Assembly: GCA_017421885.1 (NCBI GenBank) | Contig: JAFOHJ010000142.1 | Location: 1-5,551 of the forward strand | Direction of reading: 5' to 3' | DNA length: 5,551 bases | DNA from: Clostridia bacterium | GTDB taxonomy: Bacteria > Bacillota_A > Clostridia > Oscillospirales > Butyricicoccaceae | Shown: positions 1 through 5,519 of the stretch, in pieces | How positions within the stretch are numbered: the stretch's first letter is position 1 | Layout: each line of letters starts with the position of its first letter | Position numbers and translations under genes: made by a program | The notes under the pieces: generated by a model | What the model was told of the DNA's origin: nothing | Database searches by the model: none | Seen by the model: only the letters and a program-made list of their open reading frames with translations

Positions 1-892
1 GCGCTATATGGATCCCCATAACGAAAATGCTCTGGCTTCCAAGGAAGCTCTTGAGTACTGGGGACAGGTAGACTGGTATAACGGCGGCATGGAGCACACA
101 ACGCTCCACCTGCTTTACAGCCGCTTCTGGCATAAGTTCCTCTATGATATCGGCGTTGTTCCCAACCCCGGACCCTATGCAAAGAGAACAAGCCACGGCA
201 TGATCCTCGGCGGCAACGGCGAGAAGATGTCGAAGAGCCGCGGCAATGTCGTCAACCCCGACGATATCATCAACGACTTCGGCGCCGACACAATGCGTCT
301 TTACGAGATGTTCATCGGCGACTTTGAAAAGGCAGCGCCCTGGAAGCAGGATTCCATCAAGGGCTGCAGCCGCTTCCTTGAGAGAGTAGCCGCTCTGCGC
401 GACAATGTCCAGCCCGGCACAGAGTACAGCCAGAAGAACGAAGTCGCTATCCACAAGACCATCAAGAAGGTAACTCAGGACATCGAGAACCTCAAGTTCA
501 ACACCGGTATCGCTGCTCTGATGAGCCTGCTCAATACATTCTCCGATAACGGCGTAAACGAGGCCGAGTTCCTCACCTTCGTCGCTCTGATGAACCCCTT
601 CGCACCTCACCTGGCCGAAGAGCTGGCTGAGAGCCTGGGCGTAAAGGACACACTGGTCCGTTATCCCTGGCCCAAGTACGACGAGGCCAAGACAGTCGAG
701 GCCAGCGTCAATGTTGCTGTTCAGGTAAACGGCAAGCTGAGAGGCGTTGTAGTCCTGCCCGTCGACTGCGACGAGGAAGCTGCAAAGGCAGCTGCTCTGG
801 CAGACGAGAAGGTAAAGAGCTTCACCGAGGGCAAGAACATCGTCAAGATGATCGTCGTAAAAAACAAGATCGTTAATATCGTTGTTAAGTAA
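1..892 (+). CDS. leuS: Leucyl-tRNA synthetase, C-terminal part (5' end outside window)
   Basis: Class I aminoacyl-tRNA synthetase that charges tRNA-Leu with leucine in the cytoplasm. The reading frame is open from the window edge (first full codon at 2), so the start and roughly the first 500 residues of a normally ~800-residue protein are missing; 296 residues are visible. The beginning (RYMDPHN, then VDWYNGGMEHTTLHLLYSRFW) is the characteristic LeuRS catalytic-core block. The KMSKS signature that stabilises the adenylation transition state is intact at 224-238. After it comes the helical anticodon-binding domain (about 330-680) and the small C-terminal domain beginning near VNVAVQVNGKLRG, which contacts the tRNA. 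The frame ends in TAA with no break, so the gene looks functional. No terminator follows; the rpsU promoter starts 8 nt after the stop, so some readthrough into rpsU is possible. Identification is secure from the motifs. Confidence 0.97.
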   Translation, partial: RYMDPHNENALASKEALEYWGQVDWYNGGMEHTTLHLLYSRFWHKFLYDIGVVPNPGPYAKRTSHGMILGGNGEKMSKSRGNVVNPDDIINDFGADTMRLYEMFIGDFEKAAPWKQDSIKGCSRFLERVAALRDNVQPGTEYSQKNEVAIHKTIKKVTQDIENLKFNTGIAALMSLLNTFSDNGVNEAEFLTFVALMNPFAPHLAEELAESLGVKDTLVRYPWPKYDEAKTVEASVNVAVQVNGKLRGVVVLPVDCDEEAAKAAALADEKVKSFTEGKNIVKMIVVKNKIVNIVVK

Positions 893-900
893 AATTCTTC

Positions 901-929
901 TTGACATCTCTCACGTGAGAGAATATAAT
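901..929 (+). promoter_or_regulatory. Perfect consensus sigma-A promoter of rpsU
   Basis: The -35 TTGACA is at 901-906 and the -10 TATAAT at 924-929, both exact consensus, separated by the optimal 17 bp. Transcription should start near 936, giving a leader of about 50 nt before the rpsU ATG. The promoter begins just 8 nt past the leuS stop codon. Sixteen of the 17 spacer bases form a perfect palindrome (separate entry), suggesting that such a strong promoter may be held in check by a DNA-binding protein. Confidence 0.9.
907..922. promoter_or_regulatory. 16-bp perfect palindrome between -35 and -10 (candidate operator)
   Basis: TCTCTCACGTGAGAGA equals its own reverse complement over all 16 bases and fills the rpsU promoter spacer except for one base. 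A dimeric regulator bound here would sit between the two promoter hexamers and block RNA polymerase. The spacer is 17 bp, not the 19-20 bp typical of MerR-activated promoters, so repression is the simpler reading. It could fold as a 6-bp hairpin with an ACGT loop, but the following bases (ATATAATATAT) are not a run of T, so it does not resemble a leuS terminator. The palindrome is directly visible; the operator role is inferred and the regulator unknown. Confidence 0.5.
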
Positions 930-968
930 ATATCTTGTTGATTATGTATTATTATAGGTTTGATTCAC

Positions 969-977
969 GGAGGGAGG
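969..977 (+). promoter_or_regulatory. Double Shine-Dalgarno site of rpsU
   Basis: Two GGAGG cores overlap by one base (969-973 and 973-977) inside GGAGGGAGGG. The second lies 9 nt before the ATG at 987, the best spacing, which fixes that start. The site also lies inside the upstream in-frame extension that would begin with TTG at 960, which argues against that longer start. Confidence 0.8.
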
Positions 978-986
978 GAAATATCG

Positions 987-1169
987 ATGTCAGAAATTCA
1001 TGTAAAGGCTGATGAATCGCTGGACAGCGCACTCAGACGTTTTAAGCGTTCTTGCGCTAAGTCGGGCGTGCTCTCCGAGCTCCGTAAGCGTGAACATTAT
1101 GAAAGCCCCAGCGTTAAGCGCCGCAAGAAGAGCGAGGCCGCAAGAGCCAAGAAGAAGATGTACAGATAA
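987..1169 (+). CDS. rpsU: Small ribosomal subunit protein bS21
   Basis: Encodes a 60-residue, highly basic protein of the 30S subunit that lies near the anti-Shine-Dalgarno end of 16S rRNA and helps initiation on mRNA. The N-terminus [21 protein letters not shown] and the [16 protein letters not shown] centre (here [15 protein letters not shown]) are the usual bS21 pattern; the tail is a Lys/Arg/Ala-rich helix ending KKKMYR. Length matches the family (about 57-70). The ATG at 987 is chosen over an in-frame TTG at 960 because a strong ribosome site sits 9 nt ahead of it. It has its own promoter and terminator and so appears monocistronic; in many Firmicutes rpsU is followed by yqeY, which is absent here. 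Free-standing expression would let bS21 be tuned apart from other ribosomal proteins. Confidence 0.97.
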   Translation: MSEIHVKADESLDSALRRFKRSCAKSGVLSELRKREHYESPSVKRRKKSEAARAKKKMYR

Positions 1170-1187
1170 GTGAATCATATCTGAACC

Positions 1188-1217
1188 AGAGCCGATCCGA
1201 AAGGATCGGCTCTTTTT
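1188..1217 (+). terminator. Rho-independent terminator of rpsU
   Basis: An 11-bp perfect stem (AGAGCCGATCC at 1188-1198 with GGATCGGCTCT at 1203-1213) is closed by a GAAA tetraloop of the stable GNRA class and runs directly into a T tract ending at 1217. It begins 18 nt after the rpsU stop. Such a strong structure should separate rpsU from the downstream desulfidase gene. Confidence 0.95.
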
Positions 1218-1303
1218 GCTGCATAAATATCATCAAAATATCTATGTTATAGAAAGAAATGGCATGAAAATTGTAAGTTTTTAGTGCAATCGTGCAAAAA
1301 TCA

Positions 1304-1312
1304 TGTTATAAT
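1304..1312 (+). promoter_or_regulatory. Extended -10 promoter of the cysteine desulfidase-like gene
   Basis: TGTTATAAT at 1304-1312 is a TGn-extended -10 with a perfect TATAAT (1307-1312). The hexamer 17 bp upstream, GTGCAA at 1284-1289, matches TTGACA in only three positions, so the extended -10 probably compensates for a weak -35, a pattern often seen at activator-dependent or modest promoters. GTGCAA recurs at 1292-1297 (8-bp period). The start point would be near 1319, leaving a leader of about 59 nt. The rest of the gap 1218-1377 is AT-rich with no gene or clear structured RNA. Confidence 0.65.
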
Positions 1313-1377
1313 TCAAATATATGCGCACAGGCGCTTAAAATGAAATGATTTAAACCAGATAAAAGGAAGAAAAGAAT

Positions 1378-2631
1378 ATGGACAGAAACACTCAGCTTAT
1401 GAAGATGATCAGGAGCGTTGTCGTTCCTGCCACAGGATGCACCGAGCCTGTTGCTATTGCACTCAATGCCTCCAAGGCAAGAGCCGAGCTCAAGGGCGAG
1501 CTTAAGAGCGCAAAGGTAAAGCTTGATATCTGCCTGCTTAAGAACGCTATGGGCGTTGCTATCCCCGGTTTTGAGGGAGCAAGAGGCGCAAGAGAGTGCG
1601 TTGCAGTCGGTATCGCAGCAGGCGACTTTGACGCCGGAATGAACGTTCTGGGCAATATCACACCCGAAGGCGCAGAAGAGGCAAGACGCATCCTGCCCCT
1701 GATCGACGTCAAGCTCGACGGCACAAGAACCGGTCTTTATATCGAGACCATTCTCGAGAGCGATGAGGACTGTGTCCGTGTTATCACATCGGGCGGCCAC
1801 GACAACATCGTTTCGGTAGAGCATGCCAAGGATTTCGAGCATTTCGTAACACCCGAGGGCAGCGCTATCGATGGTATCGAGAATTTCACACTTCAGGATT
1901 TCAAGGATTTTGCCGATACAGTTGACGAAGAGGCTCTGGCATTCTTTAAGGAAGGCCTTGAGATGAATATGACCATCAGCGAAGCAGGTCAGAAGCTGCC
2001 CATGGGCCAGTGCTTTGACAGACTTGCGGCCAAGTCGCTGTATGGCGGTTCGCTGATCCTCGACGTTCAGATGGTAGCATCCTGCGCTTCCTATGCACGT
2101 ATGAGCGGCTTCCCCCTGCCTGTTATGACAGTTACAGGCTCGGGCAACCAGGGCATCGCCCTCTTCCTTCCCATCGGTGTTGTAGGCAAGACACTGAATG
2201 TCCCCGAAGAGAAGATCCTTCGCGGCATCGCCTTTGCTCAGGCAATGAATATGTTCATCAAGCATGACGTCGGCACACTGTCCTGCCTCTGCTCCTGCAG
2301 CATTTCGGCAGGCCTTGCAGGTGCCTGCGGCATCATCTATATGCTGGGCGGCACACTCGACCAGGTTCTGGCCTGCATGAAGACAGTCATCGGTTCGGCT
2401 ACCGGCGTTATCTGCGACGGTGCTAAGGAAGGCTGTGCAAATAAGGTAGGTCTCTCGGTCGCAAACACAACCCTTGCAGCTCTGATGGCTCTCGAGGGCT
2501 TCAGCATCGAGGCAGGCGGCATCGTCGGCACAGACGAGCCCGGCCAGCTGACAAAGAACATCGGCCGTGTTGCCAATGTCGGCATGAAGGATGCAAACGC
2601 AACCATCGTCGACATCATGATGGGCAGATAA
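1378..2631 (+). CDS. cyuA: L-cysteine desulfidase family protein (UPF0597 / CyuA-YhaM, serine dehydratase alpha-like)
   Basis: A 417-residue cytoplasmic enzyme of the UPF0597 group, related to the alpha domain of Fe-S L-serine dehydratases. Characterised relatives use a [4Fe-4S] cluster, not PLP, to cleave L-cysteine to pyruvate, ammonia and sulfide. Family marks are visible in order: PATGCTEPVAIAL at residues 18-29 with Cys21; RMSGFPLPVM then GSGNQG at 254-259; a cysteine-rich stretch with C303, C305, C307 and C317; and the CDGAKEGC block with C346 and C353. These cysteines are the candidate cluster ligands, though which ones bind is inferred. Full family length, no frame break. ATG at 1378 has AAGGA 10 nt upstream. 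It has its own promoter and terminator, so it is probably a single-gene unit; no transporter or regulator for cysteine is adjacent. Some members are annotated as serine dehydratase, and the true substrate here (cysteine, serine or a relative) cannot be settled by sequence. Confidence 0.88.
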   Translation: MDRNTQLMKMIRSVVVPATGCTEPVAIALNASKARAELKGELKSAKVKLDICLLKNAMGVAIPGFEGARGARECVAVGIAAGDFDAGMNVLGNITPEGAEEARRILPLIDVKLDGTRTGLYIETILESDEDCVRVITSGGHDNIVSVEHAKDFEHFVTPEGSAIDGIENFTLQDFKDFADTVDEEALAFFKEGLEMNMTISEAGQKLPMGQCFDRLAAKSLYGGSLILDVQMVASCASYARMSGFPLPVMTVTGSGNQGIALFLPIGVVGKTLNVPEEKILRGIAFAQAMNMFIKHDVGTLSCLCSCSISAGLAGACGIIYMLGGTLDQVLACMKTVIGSATGVICDGAKEGCANKVGLSVANTTLAALMALEGFSIEAGGIVGTDEPGQLTKNIGRVANVGMKDANATIVDIMMGR

Positions 2632-2644
2632 TTTTAAATCAAAG

Positions 2645-2676
2645 AAAGGACCTCCCGGGAAGGGGAGGTCCTTTTT
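2645..2676 (+). terminator. Rho-independent terminator of the desulfidase-like gene
   Basis: A 12-bp perfect stem (2645-2656 with 2663-2674, core AGGACCTCCC/GGGAGGTCCT) with a six-base loop GGGAAG runs into T at 2672-2676. It starts 13 nt after the stop codon. A short A-rich run on the 5' side gives only a weak T tract on the other strand, so it acts mainly for plus-strand transcripts. Confidence 0.94.
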
Positions 2677-2692
2677 GCATATACAGGCATAG

Positions 2693-2726
2693 AAAAACCG
2701 GGAGCGCATCATAACGCTCCCGGTTT
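2693..2726 (-). terminator. Rho-independent terminator of the transketolase operon
   Basis: Read on the minus strand, a 12-bp perfect stem (2726-2715 with 2706-2695, core ACCGGGAGCG/CGCTCCCGGT) with an eight-base loop is followed by T's complementary to the A run at 2693-2697. It begins 13 nt beyond the stop of the C-terminal transketolase gene and lies 16 nt from the opposing terminator, so the two converging transcripts are each stopped separately. Confidence 0.93.
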
Positions 2727-2739
2727 GTGGTTTTGTTGA

Positions 2740-3687
2740 TTACTTCTTCATAGCGAGGGCCTTCTTAGCCTTCTCAGCAATGACTTCGGGTGTGAGGCCG
2801 AATGCTTCGAGAGCCAGAGGAGCCTTGCCGCTGCGGCCGAATACGTCGTTTACGCCGTGGCGAACAACGGGAACGGGGCAGTTCTCGCTGCAGAACTCTG
2901 CAACGGCTGCACCCAGACCGCCAACGATGTTGTGCTCTTCAGTTACAACGATAGCGCCTGTCTCTTCGGCAGCCTTCTTGATGATCTCACAGTCAAGAGG
3001 CTTGATGGTGTGCATGTCGATGATGCGGGCGGAGATGCCTTCGGCAGCCAGCATATCGGCAGCTGTGAGAGCCATCTGGACCATCATACCGTTGGCAACG
3101 ATGGTGACATCCTTGCCGTCGCGGAGCATAGCGCCCTTGCCCAGCTCGAACTTATAGCCGGGGATAGCATCGGTGACTGTCTCTACAGCAAGGCGGCCGA
3201 GACGCATGTAAGCGGGGCCGTCATAGTTGATGAGAGCCTCGACTGCAGCGCGCATCTCGTTGGCGTCGCAGGGGCAGAGAACTGTCATGCCGGGGATTAC
3301 GCGCATGATGGCAAAGTCCTCGATGCACTGATGTGTAGCGCCGTCTTCACCGACGGAGATACCGCCGTGAGAGCCGACGACCTTAACATTCAGGCCGGGA
3401 TAGCAGATTGTGTTGCGGACCTGCTCCCAGGAGCGGCCTGCAGCGAACATTGCGAATGTGTTTGTGAAGGGCTTATAGCCGCAGGTAGCCATACCGGCAG
3501 CAACACCCTGCATGTTGGCTTCAGCGATACCCATATCGAAGAAGCGGTCGGGATGAGCTTCGAGGAAGAACTTGCTCATGGTAGCGCCTGCGAGGTCGGC
3601 ATCAAAGCATACTACCTCGGGATACTGATTGGCAAGCTCGGCCAGAGCCATGCCGTAAGCGTTTCTGGTTGCGATTTTTTCAGCCAT
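2740..3687 (-). CDS. tkt: Transketolase, C-terminal subunit (pyrimidine-binding half)
   Basis: The second half of a split thiamine-diphosphate transketolase, 315 residues, which moves two-carbon ketol units between sugar phosphates in the non-oxidative pentose phosphate pathway. It carries the Pyr domain (about residues 5-170) and the C-terminal transketolase domain (about 185-305). Seen motifs are DADLAGAT (29-36), GIAEANM (53-59) whose Glu56 should be the catalytic glutamate that activates the cofactor's aminopyrimidine ring, and GGISVGEDGATHQ (108-120). The ATG follows the upstream subunit's stop by 3 nt, and its GGAGGA ribosome site lies within the last codons of that gene, 7 nt before the ATG, so translation is very likely coupled for 1:1 assembly. 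It would be inactive alone because the diphosphate/Mg-binding half is on the partner. A special use such as apulose-4-phosphate transketolase is possible for split enzymes, but no apiose genes are nearby. Confidence 0.95.
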   Translation of the reverse strand: MAEKIATRNAYGMALAELANQYPEVVCFDADLAGATMSKFFLEAHPDRFFDMGIAEANMQGVAAGMATCGYKPFTNTFAMFAAGRSWEQVRNTICYPGLNVKVVGSHGGISVGEDGATHQCIEDFAIMRVIPGMTVLCPCDANEMRAAVEALINYDGPAYMRLGRLAVETVTDAIPGYKFELGKGAMLRDGKDVTIVANGMMVQMALTAADMLAAEGISARIIDMHTIKPLDCEIIKKAAEETGAIVVTEEHNIVGGLGAAVAEFCSENCPVPVVRHGVNDVFGRSGKAPLALEAFGLTPEVIAEKAKKALAMKK

Positions 3688-3690
3688 GGT

Positions 3691-4530
3691 TTAGTCCTCC
3701 AGTGCGGCGATGGCCGCTTCCAATTCTGCCTTAGCCTGTGCAAACTGCTCGGCGTTGGGGGCCTTGCCGTGCCAGCCTGCGTTGTTTTCCATGTAGGATA
3801 CGCCCTTGCCCTTTACTGTCTTGGCAAGGATAACGGTGGGCTGACCCTTTGTAGCCTTAGCCTCAGCAAATGCTGCGAGGATAGCGTCGAGGTCATGACC
3901 GTCAATGGTGATGACGTGTGCGCCGAAGGAGCGGAACTTCTCGTCCAGAGGCTCGGTGGGCATAACGTCCTTTGTAGCGCCGTCGATCTGCAGACCGTTA
4001 ACGTCTACGATAGCGCAGAGGTTGTCAAGGTGGTACTTGTTGGCAGCCATGAATGCCTCCCAGACCTGACCCTCGGCTACTTCGCCGTCGCCCAGGATGG
4101 AGTATACACGGTAGTCCTTGCCGCCGATCTTGCCGGCGAGAGCCATACCAACAGCTGTGGCGATGCCCTGGCCCAGCGAGCCTGTGGACATATCGACACC
4201 GGGAACGTGCTTCATCTCGACGTGGCCCGACATATGGCCGTCGATGCGGCGGAACATCTTCAGCTCATCAACAGGGAAGAAGCCGCGCAGAGCAAGGATG
4301 GGGTAGAGAGCGGGCGAGCAGTGGCCCTTACTCATAACAAAACGGTCACGCTCGGGATCACGGGGATTGGCGGGATCGATCTTCATTTCGTCAAAATACA
4401 GAGCGGTCAGAACATCCAGACAGCTCAGAGAACCACCGGGATGGCCGGAGGCAGCCTCATGTACCATTGTTACGGCATGGAGGCGGGCTTTGGCAGCTGT
4501 AAGCGCCAGAGTTTTCTTGTCAGTTTTCAT
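3691..4530 (-). CDS. tkt: Transketolase, N-terminal subunit (diphosphate-binding half)
   Basis: First half of the split transketolase, 279 residues from the chosen start. It holds the PP domain that binds the thiamine diphosphate through Mg2+: GDGEVAEGQVWEA begins at residue 147 and the classic GDG-to-N motif ends at Asn178 (VDVNGLQID). Other transketolase marks are ASGHPGGSLS (27-36), SKGHCSPALY (67-76), DMSTGSLGQG (113-122) and WHGKAPN near 253-259. The start is set at the ATG ending at 4530, because AAAGGAAA lies about 7 nt upstream; an in-frame ATG at 4548 would add six residues but has no ribosome site. It is first in a two-gene unit with the C-terminal subunit, expressed from the promoter near 4667-4695 through a leader of about 130 nt. 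Split transketolases are common in clostridia and archaea, so this is a natural arrangement, not a disrupted gene. Confidence 0.95.
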   Translation of the reverse strand: MKTDKKTLALTAAKARLHAVTMVHEAASGHPGGSLSCLDVLTALYFDEMKIDPANPRDPERDRFVMSKGHCSPALYPILALRGFFPVDELKMFRRIDGHMSGHVEMKHVPGVDMSTGSLGQGIATAVGMALAGKIGGKDYRVYSILGDGEVAEGQVWEAFMAANKYHLDNLCAIVDVNGLQIDGATKDVMPTEPLDEKFRSFGAHVITIDGHDLDAILAAFAEAKATKGQPTVILAKTVKGKGVSYMENNAGWHGKAPNAEQFAQAKAELEAAIAALED

Positions 4531-4536
4531 GTCATC

Positions 4537-4544
4537 TTTCCTTT
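4537..4544 (-). promoter_or_regulatory. Ribosome binding site deciding the transketolase start
   Basis: AAAGGAAA on the minus strand ends 6 nt before the ATG at 4530. It falls inside the six-codon extension that the ATG at 4548 would add, so the downstream ATG is preferred. An out-of-frame ATG lies 5 nt ahead of the chosen one (GATGACATG) and could give minor initiation. Confidence 0.7.
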
Positions 4545-4632
4545 GCATTTGTAATTCAAGTCAGTATTTACCCGACAAGGCGCGGGACAGAGAGAAAGGC
4601 GCCATTCCTCTTGTGAAGAACGACGTTTTCCG

Positions 4633-4655
4633 TGTGCTTTCGCGCAGAAAGCACA
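4633..4655 (-). promoter_or_regulatory. 5'-terminal hairpin in the transketolase leader
   Basis: On the minus strand TGTGCTTTC (4655-4647) pairs perfectly with GAAAGCACA (4641-4633) across a five-base loop TGCGC, a 9-bp stem. It begins about 5 nt after the predicted transcription start (near 4660), so it would cap the 5' end of the mRNA. No T run follows, so it is not a terminator. A role in mRNA stability or ligand/protein control is inferred only. The rest of the leader (4531-4632) holds a 5-bp GGCGC/GCGCC pairing (4603-4599 with 4583-4579) and no riboswitch consensus I can recognise. Confidence 0.45.
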
Positions 4656-4666
4656 TATTTACATTC

Positions 4667-4695
4667 ATTATACTTCTTTTGCCGATATTTGTCTA
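4667..4695 (-). promoter_or_regulatory. Sigma-A promoter of the transketolase operon
   Basis: On the minus strand the -35 is TAGACA (4695-4690, five of six consensus bases) and the -10 is a perfect TATAAT (4672-4667), with a 17-bp spacer. The start point should lie near 4660, about 130 nt ahead of the ATG at 4530. The promoter lies 35 bp downstream of the rpsR terminator, so transketolase is transcribed apart from the ribosomal operon. Confidence 0.85.
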
Positions 4696-4729
4696 TGCCT
4701 TTTCGAGCCGTAGGGAGGAATATAATAAC

Positions 4730-4761
4730 AAAAAAGGCCATCCCGGGTGGGATGGCCTTTT
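4730..4761 (-). terminator. Rho-independent terminator of the rpsF-ssb-rpsR operon
   Basis: A 13-bp perfect stem (4761-4749 with 4744-4732, core AAGGCCATCCC/GGGATGGCCTT) with a four-base loop is followed on the minus strand by six T's (A's at 4730-4735). It starts 15 nt after the rpsR stop, marking rpsR as the last gene of its operon. Confidence 0.95.
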
Positions 4762-4776
4762 AACACGAATAAAAGA

Positions 4777-5043
4777 TTATTCAGCTGTGTAGGGGAGCAG
4801 TGCTACGTGGCGAGCACGCTTTACAGCCTCTGTCAGCTGACGCTGATGAGCAGCGCATGTGCCTGTCATTCTGCGGGGCAGGATCTTGCCTCTGTCAGAA
4901 ACATACTTGCGGAGCTTGGATGTATCTTTGTAATCGATTGTCTTCATCTTGTCTGCGCAGAACTGGCAGATCTTTCTGCGGCGTCTGTCATTTCTGGGAC
5001 GCTCGGAACGCTCGGGGCGCTCTGTTCTTTCTCTTGTCTCCAT
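4777..5043 (-). CDS. rpsR: Small ribosomal subunit protein bS18
   Basis: An 88-residue 30S protein that binds 16S rRNA in the platform region together with bS6, whose gene lies two genes upstream. The core [47 protein letters not shown] is typical bS18. Cys26, Cys29, Cys63 and His66 are spaced as a probable zinc site, found in the zinc-containing (C+) version of the protein. The first 22 residues are an Arg/Glu-rich tail with [12 protein letters not shown] tripeptide repeats (residues 5-16), which is longer and more repetitive than the minimal bS18 N-terminus. A strong AAGGAGG site (5059-5053) lies 9 nt before the ATG. It follows ssb by 30 nt and is the last gene before a terminator. Confidence 0.96.
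   Translation of the reverse strand: METRERTERPERSERPRNDRRRRKICQFCADKMKTIDYKDTSKLRKYVSDRGKILPRRMTGTCAAHQRQLTEAVKRARHVALLPYTAE
4996..5031 (-). repeat. 9-nt tandem repeat coding for ER[T/P/S] in rpsR
   Basis: Three adjacent 9-base units on the minus strand, GAGCGCCCC, GAGCGTTCC and GAGCGTCCC (5022-4996), code for ERP, ERS and ERP. A fourth, GAAAGAACA (5031-5023), codes for ERT with different codons. The first three share the GAG-CGN codon pair, which suggests recent unit duplication in the disordered N-terminal tail, while the fourth has drifted or been selected at protein level. Confidence 0.7.
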
Positions 5044-5073
5044 TTGAGTTTTCCTCCTTCTAATAATTTTGAA

Positions 5074-5511
5074 TTAGAACGGGAGCTCGCCGTCGTCATC
5101 AGAAAGCTCGCGGAACTCGTCTACTCCACTGTTGAAATCAAAGGGGAGAGAAGAGGGGCCGGGCTCATTTCTGTATGTCGGCTGTGTTTCCCGCTTGGGC
5201 TCGGCGAAGTGTACTTCCTCCGCCACAACCTCTGTGGACTTGCGCTTGTTACCATTTCTATCTTCCCAGTTTCTGGTCTGGATACGACCGGAAACCGCGA
5301 CCAGCATTCCCTTGTGGAACCACTTAGTCACGAACTCGGCAGTTGTGCCCCAGGCTACGACATCGATGAAATCGGTCTGAGCCTGCTCGCCCTGGCGGGC
5401 ATAGGAACGGTTGACTGCGAGGGAAAAGGATGTTACCGAAGTATTGTTCTGGGTACGTCTCAGCTCGGGTTCGGCTGTCAGACGGCCCATCAGAATAGCT
5501 TTGTTAAGCAT
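5074..5511 (-). CDS. ssb: Single-stranded DNA-binding protein
   Basis: A 145-residue SSB that coats single-stranded DNA in replication, repair and recombination, normally as a tetramer. The OB fold spans about residues 1-105: MLNKAILMGRLTAEPELRRT, FSLAVNRSY, DFIDVVAWG, AEFVTKWFHKGMLVAVSGRIQTRNWEDRNG and TEVVAEEVHFAE, with Trp54, Trp64 and Trp82 likely to stack on bases. A Pro/Ser/Glu-rich disordered linker follows and ends in the acidic tip DDDGELPF that recruits partner proteins, so the gene is complete. The ATG at 5511 is chosen because AAGGAG sits 8 nt ahead of it; the in-frame GTG at 5520 overlaps that site. Its place between rpsF and rpsR is the conserved bacterial order, supplying SSB from the ribosomal operon. 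No internal promoter is seen. Confidence 0.96.
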   Translation of the reverse strand: MLNKAILMGRLTAEPELRRTQNNTSVTSFSLAVNRSYARQGEQAQTDFIDVVAWGTTAEFVTKWFHKGMLVAVSGRIQTRNWEDRNGNKRKSTEVVAEEVHFAEPKRETQPTYRNEPGPSSLPFDFNSGVDEFRELSDDDGELPF

Positions 5512-5519
5512 TTCGATCA

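Noticed and set aside
960..986. Longer rpsU start at TTG 960
   Set aside because: No ribosome site precedes it, the strong double GGAGG site lies inside the extension, and bS21 proteins begin at the [14 protein letters not shown] N-terminus.
1241..1253. Small inverted repeat TCTATgttATAGA between rpsU and the desulfidase-like gene
   Set aside because: Five-base arms in AT-rich DNA are expected by chance and it lies about 50 bp upstream of the predicted -10 with no other support.
1306..2712. Long minus-strand open frame (468 codons) opposite the desulfidase-like gene
   Set aside because: Same codon-bias artefact: codon-aligned antisense, Cys/His-rich nonsense translation, and it runs through a terminator hairpin.
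3688..3690. Split transketolase as a broken full-length gene
   Set aside because: Each half has complete domain boundaries, its own ribosome site and start codon; two-subunit transketolases are a normal form in clostridia.
2857..4554. Very long open frame (565 codons) on the plus strand across both transketolase genes
   Set aside because: It is antisense to two well-supported genes. Such frames arise because TTA, CTA and TCA codons are avoided in the real genes. The translation is Cys-rich as expected from reverse-read GCA alanine codons and shows no domain.
4571..4603. Possible attenuator or riboswitch expression platform in the transketolase leader
   Set aside because: The stems are only 4-5 bp (GGCGC/GCGCC and CCCG/CGGG) and no T run follows, so a terminator cannot be supported; no known riboswitch consensus is visible.
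4800..5063. Plus-strand open frame opposite rpsR
   Set aside because: It is antisense to a certain ribosomal protein gene and its composition is low in structure; no ribosome site supports it.
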